Source: Reyranella humidisoli
GTDB lineage: Bacteria; Pseudomonadota; Alphaproteobacteria; Reyranellales; Reyranellaceae
DNA length: 64,000 nucleotides
Reading direction: 5' to 3'
NCBI RefSeq assembly: GCF_019039055.1
Contig: NZ_JAHOPB010000002.1
Location: 62,001 to 126,000 of the forward strand
Below are positions 55,637-61,858 of this stretch, in pieces. The first letter of the stretch is position 1; the number at the start of each line of letters is the position of its first letter. A program made the position numbers and the translations under genes. Below the pieces are notes generated by a model, which did no database searches, was not told the origin of the DNA, and saw only the letters and a program-made list of their open reading frames with translations.

Positions 55637-56991
55637 GCGTGTCGACCTTGTCGCCGGTTGCCGTCGCCCGGGGGGTCGTCCTGCTCCTGTGGCTACTCGC
55701 GCTGCACAACACACTCGCCGGTCGAGCTCTGTTCTGGGACGGCTCGTCCTTTCTGGTGAACCTGCTCGATCACGGTCACTTCCACGACTTCTACGCCGCT
55801 CGCGCCCATGTCGACTGGGTCACGCAGGCGCCGGTTCTCCTGCTCGCCAAGCTGGGCGTTCGCGACACCCGTTTGCTGACGATGGTGTACTCGGCGGCCC
55901 TGTTCGCGCTGCCGACCGCCTTCTATCACCTGGCCCTGATGCGGGCGCGGCGCGATCCGGTGCTGCTGACGGCCGTGCTGGCGATCGTGGCAGTGGTCTA
56001 TCTGCCGACTTCGTTCTTCATCGTCGGCGAATACAACGTGGCCTTCGCCTGCATCACGGCGGTGATGTCGATCGTGCTCACGACCGATGGCCGCAGCCGC
56101 GGCGATGCCGCCCTGCTGCTGGCGTTCGGCCTGCTGTGCCTCAGGTCCTACGAGGCGATGATCTATCTGGGGCCTCTGGTGGCCTCGGCGATCGTGTGGT
56201 CGATGAGGCAGTGCGACGATCCGGCGACTCGCACGCTGCGTGGACTGGCGGCGCTGGCGTTCGTGGGGGGCGCTCTCATCTCGGCCATCACGATCGTCGA
56301 CTACTGGGATCATCCGCACTTCACGAAAGTGCGCTCCACCAGCGTCGATTTTTGGCAGAACATGCAGTTCTCGATCCCGCTGGCGGGCTTCCTGATCTGC
56401 GCGATCGCGGGATTGCGGCGTCCGGCCTGGTTGCAGGGCAGCGGCCCGATGGTGGTGATGGGCGTCATCGCCCTCCTGCTCGCGCTGTCACCCTGGTGGC
56501 GCGTCGTGCACGGTCCGTCGATCCTCTACCCGCCGTCGCACTACGTGGCCCGCCAGGCCGCCGGCATGCTGCTGGCGGCCCTTCTCGTGGGCATGTGGGT
56601 GCAGGTCGCACGCCCCAATCCGCCGGCGATCTTCGCCGTCGTGCGCCGGCCCGAGGTGGCGCGGCGCATGATGCTTGCGCTGGCGGCGCTGACGGTCGCC
56701 GCTGCGGTGCCGGACATCGCGCTGACCCGCCTTTGGGCCGGCTATATCGAGCGTCTGCGCATCGTCGTCGACGGCGCCAGCGGGCTGGTCCGCGCGGAAA
56801 CGCTGCCGCTGCACGACTGGCCGAACAAGCTGTTCTTCCAGGACTGGTCCTACCCGGCCCTGAGTGCCGTCGTGAGCCGTTCGCCGGGCCGCTCCTATGT
56901 CGTGTCCGACCAGGACTATCTCAGCAATCCACCCTTCGAGCCGGCCTGCGGGCTCCTGCCCCGGTTGACGGGGTACGGTTGGGGTCGCTGA
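55624..56991 (+). CDS. Polytopic membrane protein B of tandem paralogous pair
   Basis: 455 residues from GTG 55624 (or 450 from GTG 55639), about 11 spans. It is a diverged copy of the upstream gene: LFWDGSSFLVNLL (D39), LFALPTAFYHLAL, TSFFIVGEYNVAFA, RSYEAMIYLGPL and RRPEVARRM align to the same order and spacing. The two copies are translationally coupled (13-base overlap). The soluble C-terminal end differs most, so that part may set the acceptor. The gene stops 1 base from the convergent carboxylase gene. Function unknown. Confidence 0.75.
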   Translation: MARLSVSTLSPVAVARGVVLLLWLLALHNTLAGRALFWDGSSFLVNLLDHGHFHDFYAARAHVDWVTQAPVLLLAKLGVRDTRLLTMVYSAALFALPTAFYHLALMRARRDPVLLTAVLAIVAVVYLPTSFFIVGEYNVAFACITAVMSIVLTTDGRSRGDAALLLAFGLLCLRSYEAMIYLGPLVASAIVWSMRQCDDPATRTLRGLAALAFVGGALISAITIVDYWDHPHFTKVRSTSVDFWQNMQFSIPLAGFLICAIAGLRRPAWLQGSGPMVVMGVIALLLALSPWWRVVHGPSILYPPSHYVARQAAGMLLAALLVGMWVQVARPNPPAIFAVVRRPEVARRMMLALAALTVAAAVPDIALTRLWAGYIERLRIVVDGASGLVRAETLPLHDWPNKLFFQDWSYPALSAVVSRSPGRSYVVSDQDYLSNPPFEPACGLLPRLTGYGWGR

Positions 56992-56992
56992 A

Positions 56993-58543
56993 TCAAGGCC
57001 TCATCCACATGTGTGCAGGGCCGCTGCCGCGGACGGGGGCGGCGAGGTCGACGAACTCGCAGAGGATCTTGCGCGTGTCGCGCGGATCGATGATCTCCTC
57101 GATCCAGAAGCTTTCGGCGCTGCGGAAAGGCGAGCGCAGCTTGTTCAGCCGGTCCTCGATCTCCGCCATCTTTTCCTTCGGATCGTCGGCAGCCTCGATG
57201 TCGGCGCGATAGGCGGCCTCGATGCCGCCTTCCAGTGGCAGCGATCCCCAGCGGCCGGAGGGCCAGGCATAGCGCCAGTTCATGCGCGAGCCGTTCTGGT
57301 GCGCCGCGCCTGCCACGCCGAAGGCGTTGCGGATGATGAAGGTGCACCACGGAACGGTCGTTTGGAACATCGACGACATGGCGCGTACGCCCTGGCGGAT
57401 GACGCCGCTTTTCTCGGCTTCGAGGCCGATGAGGAAGCCGGGGCAGTCGCAGAAATAGACGACGGGCAGATGGAAGGTCTCCGCCATGTCGAGGAAGCGC
57501 GTCACCTTCTGGCAGGTATCGGAGGTCCAGCCGCCGCCATAGAACATCGGGTCGCTCGCCATCACCGCGACCGGCCAGCCATCGACGCGCGCGAAGCCCG
57601 TCACGACGGAGCGGCCGTAGAGTCGACCCATCTCGAAGAAGCTGCCCTGGTCGACTACCTTCTCGACGATGGGGCGGATGCGATAGACCTTGCGCACGTC
57701 GCGCGGGATGACGTCGAAAAGCGATTCCTCGCGCCGCGCCGGATCGTCGGTGACGGGGCCGCGCGGCGGTGCGTCATGGACCGACGAGGGCAGGTAGGAG
57801 AGGAAGCGGCGGGCGGCGGCAAAGGCCTCGTCCTCGCTGTCGACGGCTTCGTCGATGGCGCCCGCGCGAAGCTGGATCTCCCAGCCGCCCAGCTCCTGCT
57901 TGTCGTATTGCTTGGGGCTGAGACGGTTCACGACGGGCGGACCGGCGACGAACATCGCCGAGACTTCCTTGACCATGACCGAGTAGTGCGTGGCCGCCAG
58001 GCGCGCGGCCCCGAGGCCCGCGACGGAGCCGAGGCCCAGGCCCACGGTCGGCACCGCGCCCATGTTGCGCACCGCCCATTCCCAGCCGGCGACGCCGGGC
58101 ACGTTGGCGCGCCCCGTCGTCTCGATCGTCTTCACCGATCCGCCGCCGCCCGAACCCTCGATCAGGCGCACGACGGGCACGCGATACTGGTTGGCGTAGC
58201 GTTCGACGAAGTTCGACTTCTCCTTGATCGTGGCGTCGGCCGAGCCGCCGCGCACGGTGAAGTCGTCGCCGGTAACGGCGACATGCCGCCCGTCGATTTT
58301 TCCACGGCCCATCACCACGTTCGCTGGCGTGAGATCCACCAGGTCGTTCTTGCCGTCATACTCGGCCTTGCCGGCGACGCTGCCGAGCTCACGGAACGAA
58401 TCCTTGTCGAGCAGCCGTTCGATGCGCTCGCGTACCGTCAGTCGGCCGCCATCGTGCTGGCGCTTGACCTTGTCGGCGCCGCCCATGCGCTTCGTCATTT
58501 CCTGACGGCGGCGCAGCTCGTCCATTTCCGGTTGCCAGCTCAT
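56993..58543 (-). CDS. Acyl-CoA carboxylase beta subunit (carboxyltransferase)
   Basis: 516 residues, biotin-dependent carboxyltransferase of the PccB/MccB type. The crotonase-like halves contain GRLTVRERIERLLDKDSF, GDDFTVRGGSADATIKEKS, LIEGSGGGGSVKTIETTGR, then GGGWTSDTCQKVTRFLDMAE, CDCPGFLIGLEAEKSGVIRQ and ESFWIEEIIDPRDTRKIL. It would transfer CO2 from carboxybiotin to an acyl-CoA. No biotin carboxylase/BCCP (alpha) subunit is within the window, so its partner is elsewhere. ATG 58543 (MSWQPEMDELRRRQ) is the start. Substrate (propionyl-, methylcrotonyl-, geranyl-CoA or other) is not resolved. Confidence 0.9.
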   Translation of the reverse strand: MSWQPEMDELRRRQEMTKRMGGADKVKRQHDGGRLTVRERIERLLDKDSFRELGSVAGKAEYDGKNDLVDLTPANVVMGRGKIDGRHVAVTGDDFTVRGGSADATIKEKSNFVERYANQYRVPVVRLIEGSGGGGSVKTIETTGRANVPGVAGWEWAVRNMGAVPTVGLGLGSVAGLGAARLAATHYSVMVKEVSAMFVAGPPVVNRLSPKQYDKQELGGWEIQLRAGAIDEAVDSEDEAFAAARRFLSYLPSSVHDAPPRGPVTDDPARREESLFDVIPRDVRKVYRIRPIVEKVVDQGSFFEMGRLYGRSVVTGFARVDGWPVAVMASDPMFYGGGWTSDTCQKVTRFLDMAETFHLPVVYFCDCPGFLIGLEAEKSGVIRQGVRAMSSMFQTTVPWCTFIIRNAFGVAGAAHQNGSRMNWRYAWPSGRWGSLPLEGGIEAAYRADIEAADDPKEKMAEIEDRLNKLRSPFRSAESFWIEEIIDPRDTRKILCEFVDLAAPVRGSGPAHMWMRP

Positions 58544-58652
58544 CTCGACGCATCCCCCGATCGTTTGTCGGAACGTTTCCTGCCCGGGCGGTTCGTACCA
58601 ACCAGGACCCGGACCGGCTACAGTAAACCGGTCTTCGCGGGAGAGGCGACCG

Positions 58653-59189
58653 ATGGACGAAACGGCAAGTCGAGCAAAGGCGACGCTCCACATGATCTGC
58701 GGCAAGATCGCGGCCGGAAAGTCGACTCTCGCCGCCCGGTTGACGGCGCAACCGGCCACCATCCGGATCAGCGAAGATGCGTGGCTCGCCTGCCTCTACA
58801 AGGACGAGCAGAAGACGATCGAGGACTACGTGCGCAATTCCCGCCGCCTGCGTGAGGTGATGGGCGACCATATCGTTGCGCTGCTGGAGGCGGGACCTTC
58901 GGTGGTGCTCGACTTTCCTGCGAACACGCCGGCCAGCCGTCAGTGGATGCGGAGCCTGTTCGAGCGCGCCGGTGCGAGTCACCAACTCCATTTCCTCGAC
59001 GTACCCGACGATGTCTGCAAGGCGCGGCTGCGAGCCCGCAATGCCGCCGGTTCTCACGCCTACAACGTCAGCGACGCTGAGTTCGAACTCTTCACCAGTT
59101 ACTTCGTGCCGCCCTCGGCCGATGAAGGCTTCGAGGTGACGTTCCACGGCGAATCGAAAACGACGCCGTCGATCAGGTTCTCTTCGTAG
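58653..59189 (+). CDS. AAA_33-type P-loop kinase
   Basis: 178 residues. Walker A is G17-K-I-A-A-G-K-S-T25 (ICGKIAAGKSTLA). A Walker B-like VVLDFPANTP follows, and an Arg-rich lid (KARLRARNAAGSHAYNVS) occurs near residue 130. The fold belongs to small kinases that phosphorylate sugars, nucleosides or antibiotics, or act as unknown ATPases. Its 3' end overlaps the end of the convergent pxpC gene by 91 bases, a long tail-to-tail overlap. No operon partner. Confidence 0.8.
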   Translation: MDETASRAKATLHMICGKIAAGKSTLAARLTAQPATIRISEDAWLACLYKDEQKTIEDYVRNSRRLREVMGDHIVALLEAGPSVVLDFPANTPASRQWMRSLFERAGASHQLHFLDVPDDVCKARLRARNAAGSHAYNVSDAEFELFTSYFVPPSADEGFEVTFHGESKTTPSIRFSS

Positions 59190-60196
59190 AGCCGGACGAG
59201 ATCGATACCGCCGGGCGGTCGCGCCACGGCGAAGCCGGCGATGGCGCGCTGGAGCCTCGCTTCCTGGTCGCGGCGCAGCGCCTCGGCTTCCTCGACGGTG
59301 ATCGCGGCGAAGCGCACGGTCTGGCCAGGCAACAGGCGTCCCAGCCGGGGCAGGTCGACCGAGGCGACGGTGGCGATCTTGGGATAGCCGCCAACAGTCT
59401 GCCGGTCGGCCATCAGCACGATGGGCAGGCCGGCGCCGGGCACCTGGATGGCGCCGGGCGCGATGCCGTCGGAGATGATGTCGGCACCGCCTTTGTCGAC
59501 GGGCTTCGCGTGGGCGATCACCGGCCCCTCGAAGCGGATGCCCATGCGGTCGGCCTCCTTGGAGACGCGATACTCGGACTCGACGAAAGTTTTGCGGCCA
59601 GCCTCGCTGAAGTAGTCCTCCTGCGGTCCCCAGATCACCCGTATCGGGCCGCTGCCATAATCGAAGGGTTGCGCGAGTTTTCGTTCGTTGACCGCCGGCA
59701 CGCTGGCCTTCGCGAGCGGCAGCAGATCGCCGGCGGCGAGCTTGCGACCGTCGAATCCGCCGATGCCGGCGCGCGAATAAGTCGAGAGGCTGCCCATGAA
59801 GGAAGGCAGCGCGAAGCCGCCGGCCACCGCGACGTATGCCGTGCTCGCTCCCTCGATCATGCCGACGCGCAGGGTCTGGCCGCGCTTCAGCAGGTGGCTG
59901 CGGTCGGAGTCGAGCGGCTTGGGCGGTGCGTCGGGCCCGTCGATCAGCTGGGGCGAGAGCGGGCCCACGAGAGCGACGCGCACGCTGTCGGCCTCGACCA
60001 GCAGGTCGGGACCCATGACGCCGATCTCGATGCCGGCGGTGTGCTGGGGATTGCCGACAAGTGCATTGGCGAGGCCGAGCCCGATCCGGTCCATCGCGCC
60101 GGCGGTCGGCATGCCCAGCGCCATGAAGCCGGTGCGGCCGAGATCCTGCAGCGTATCGAACAGTCCCGCGCGGACGACTTTCAACGCGGCGCTCAT
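59099..60196 (-). CDS. pxpC: 5-oxoprolinase subunit PxpC (biotin-dependent carboxyltransferase-like)
   Basis: 365 residues, one AHS2 domain. GLFDTLQDLGRTGFMALGMP starts the domain; GAMDRIGLGLANALVGNPQH, GFDGRKLAAGD, FVESEYRVSKEADRMGIRFEG, and VMADRQTVGGYPKIATV complete the pattern. With PxpA and PxpB it forms the ATP-dependent 5-oxoprolinase that opens 5-oxoproline to glutamate. ATG 60196 overlaps the pxpB stop (ATGA). Its C-terminal 30 codons run through the end of the kinase gene on the other strand, and the C-terminus is about 30 residues longer than the domain core. Confidence 0.93.
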   Translation of the reverse strand: MSAALKVVRAGLFDTLQDLGRTGFMALGMPTAGAMDRIGLGLANALVGNPQHTAGIEIGVMGPDLLVEADSVRVALVGPLSPQLIDGPDAPPKPLDSDRSHLLKRGQTLRVGMIEGASTAYVAVAGGFALPSFMGSLSTYSRAGIGGFDGRKLAAGDLLPLAKASVPAVNERKLAQPFDYGSGPIRVIWGPQEDYFSEAGRKTFVESEYRVSKEADRMGIRFEGPVIAHAKPVDKGGADIISDGIAPGAIQVPGAGLPIVLMADRQTVGGYPKIATVASVDLPRLGRLLPGQTVRFAAITVEEAEALRRDQEARLQRAIAGFAVARPPGGIDLVRLYEENLIDGVVFDSPWNVTSKPSSAEGGTK

Positions 60197-60930
60197 TTGC
60201 CCTTCACCAGGCTCGACCAGTCGAAGCTGCCGGCCTCGACCTCACGGGCGATGCGGTCGAAGCTCTTGCGGTCGATGCGCTCGAAGGCGAGCGAATCGCC
60301 GGGCGACAGGAACACCGGTTGCTCGCGGCGCTTGTCGAACATCCACAGCGGCGTGCGGCCGATCAGGTGCCAGCCGCCGGGACTCTCGAACGGGTAGATC
60401 GTCGTCATGTCCATGGCGATGGCGACCGAGGAGCGCGGCACGCGCACGCGCGGCTGGCTGCGGCGCGGCAGGAACAGCGCCTGATCGAGCCCCGCGACAT
60501 AGGCGAGACCGGGCATGAAGCCCAGCACGTAGACCTTGAAGGGCGAGGCGAGGTGGGCGGCGATCACCTGCTCGGGCTTCTTCTTCGTGCGCTCGGCAAC
60601 CTCGGCGAGGTCGGGCGCGAATTCGGGGTCGTCGTAGCAGCAGGGGAGGGTCACCTGGCGGCTGCCAGCGTCGACCGGCAGGCCGCGGGCGATCATGGCG
60701 TCGATCCGGGGCTGGAGATCGGCCCGCGAGGTCGCGAGCGGATCGTAGGTCACCATCAGGGACCGCATGGTGGGGACAGTCTCGACGACGCCCGAAATCT
60801 CCCCGGCCTCGCGGGCGAGGCCGATGGCGGCATGAAGCGCCATCACCCGGCCGTTGATCTCGGGGGAAATCTCGTTGCCGAACTCGACAGTGAAGGCGGT
60901 GTCGCCGCAGGATAGGTACCGAACGCTCAC
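60193..60930 (-). CDS. pxpB: 5-oxoprolinase subunit PxpB (KipI family)
   Basis: 245 residues, AHS1/KipI domain. YLSCGDTAFTVEFGNEISPEI begins the domain; VTLPCCYDDPEFAPDLAEVA, VLGFMPGLAYVAGLD, PRRSQPRVRVPRSSVAIA and YPFESPGGWHLIGRT are the family motifs. GTG 60930 is the chosen start because the conserved domain begins there. The gene is divergent from pxpA, 37 bases apart, so one short region probably controls both arms. Confidence 0.93.
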   Translation of the reverse strand: MSVRYLSCGDTAFTVEFGNEISPEINGRVMALHAAIGLAREAGEISGVVETVPTMRSLMVTYDPLATSRADLQPRIDAMIARGLPVDAGSRQVTLPCCYDDPEFAPDLAEVAERTKKKPEQVIAAHLASPFKVYVLGFMPGLAYVAGLDQALFLPRRSQPRVRVPRSSVAIAMDMTTIYPFESPGGWHLIGRTPLWMFDKRREQPVFLSPGDSLAFERIDRKSFDRIAREVEAGSFDWSSLVKGK

Positions 60931-60967
60931 TCTGCTACGATAGCGCCTCGAATTGAGGGAGTCTCCC

Positions 60968-61765
60968 ATGGCCGCCGCGACGAATGCCGGACACGTGAAC
61001 ATCAACTCCGACCTGGGCGAGAGCTTCGGTCCGTGGGTGATGGGCAACGATACCGAGGTCCTGAAGATCGTGACCTCCGCCAACGTGGCCTGCGGCTTCC
61101 ATGCCAGCGACCCGGTCGTGATGATGGATACGGTGAAGCTCTGCGCGCAGAACGGCGTGTCGATCGGCGCCCATCCGGGCTTTGCTGACCTGCAGGGCTT
61201 TGGCCGCCGCGTCATCAACCTCACGATCAAGGAACTGGAGGCCAACATCGCCTACCAGATCGGCGCCCTGCAGGCGATCGCCGCCCTCCACGGCATGAAG
61301 GTCACCCACATGAAGCCGCACGGCATGATGGCCAACATGTCGGCTGAGAGCCCCGAGATGTCCGAAGCCATCGCGCGGGCGACCAGGGCGGTCGACCGCG
61401 ACCTGATTTTCCTCGCCCAGGCCAACACTGAGCAGGGCAAGGCCGCCCGCAAGCACGGGCTGCGCGTCGCCGAGGAAGTCTTCGCCGACCGGACCTATAC
61501 CGACGCCGGCTTTCTGACGCCGCGCAAGGAAGCCAATTCGATGATCAAGGATCCGGCCAAGGCGGTCGAGCATGTCCGCCGCATGATCGACGAGCAGGCG
61601 ATCTACTCCACCTCGGGCAAGCGCATTCCCTGCCAGGTTGATTCGATCTGCGTTCATGGCGACGGACCGACGGCCGTGACCGTCTCGAAAGCGGTCCGCG
61701 AGGGGCTGGAGGCGGCTGGAATCCGCATCGTGCCGCTGCCGGAGATGCCCAGCCTCCGCCATTGA
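60968..61765 (+). CDS. pxpA: 5-oxoprolinase subunit PxpA (LamB/YcsF family)
   Basis: 265 residues. The family marker INSDLGESFGPW is near residue 12; NVACGFHASDPVVM, GVSIGAHPGFADLQGFGRR, HMKPHGMMANM and VDSICVHGDGP follow in order. It has the His/Asp-rich active site of YcsF-type amide hydrolases. ATG 60968 has GAGGGAG about 7-13 bases upstream. Placed opposite pxpBC, it completes the trimeric 5-oxoprolinase, which recycles the 5-oxoproline made from glutamine or gamma-glutamyl peptides. Confidence 0.94.
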   Translation: MAAATNAGHVNINSDLGESFGPWVMGNDTEVLKIVTSANVACGFHASDPVVMMDTVKLCAQNGVSIGAHPGFADLQGFGRRVINLTIKELEANIAYQIGALQAIAALHGMKVTHMKPHGMMANMSAESPEMSEAIARATRAVDRDLIFLAQANTEQGKAARKHGLRVAEEVFADRTYTDAGFLTPRKEANSMIKDPAKAVEHVRRMIDEQAIYSTSGKRIPCQVDSICVHGDGPTAVTVSKAVREGLEAAGIRIVPLPEMPSLRH

Positions 61766-61791
61766 GGCCCGGGGCCATGCGTCGCGCTGGC

Positions 61792-61819
61792 TTGTAGGGC
61801 GCGGCATCGCCGCTATAGT
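61792..61819 (+). promoter_or_regulatory. Candidate sigma-70-type promoter of the CODH-like gene
   Basis: TTGTAG (61792-61797), a 16-base spacer and TATAGT (61814-61819) lie 40 bases upstream of ATG 61859. The same TATAGT box precedes nadX at 18549-18554. The -35 is weak (three of six). Confidence 0.4.
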
Positions 61820-61858
61820 CCGGCCGACCCGATAGGGGTTTTGCGGCGGGAGTGGCGT

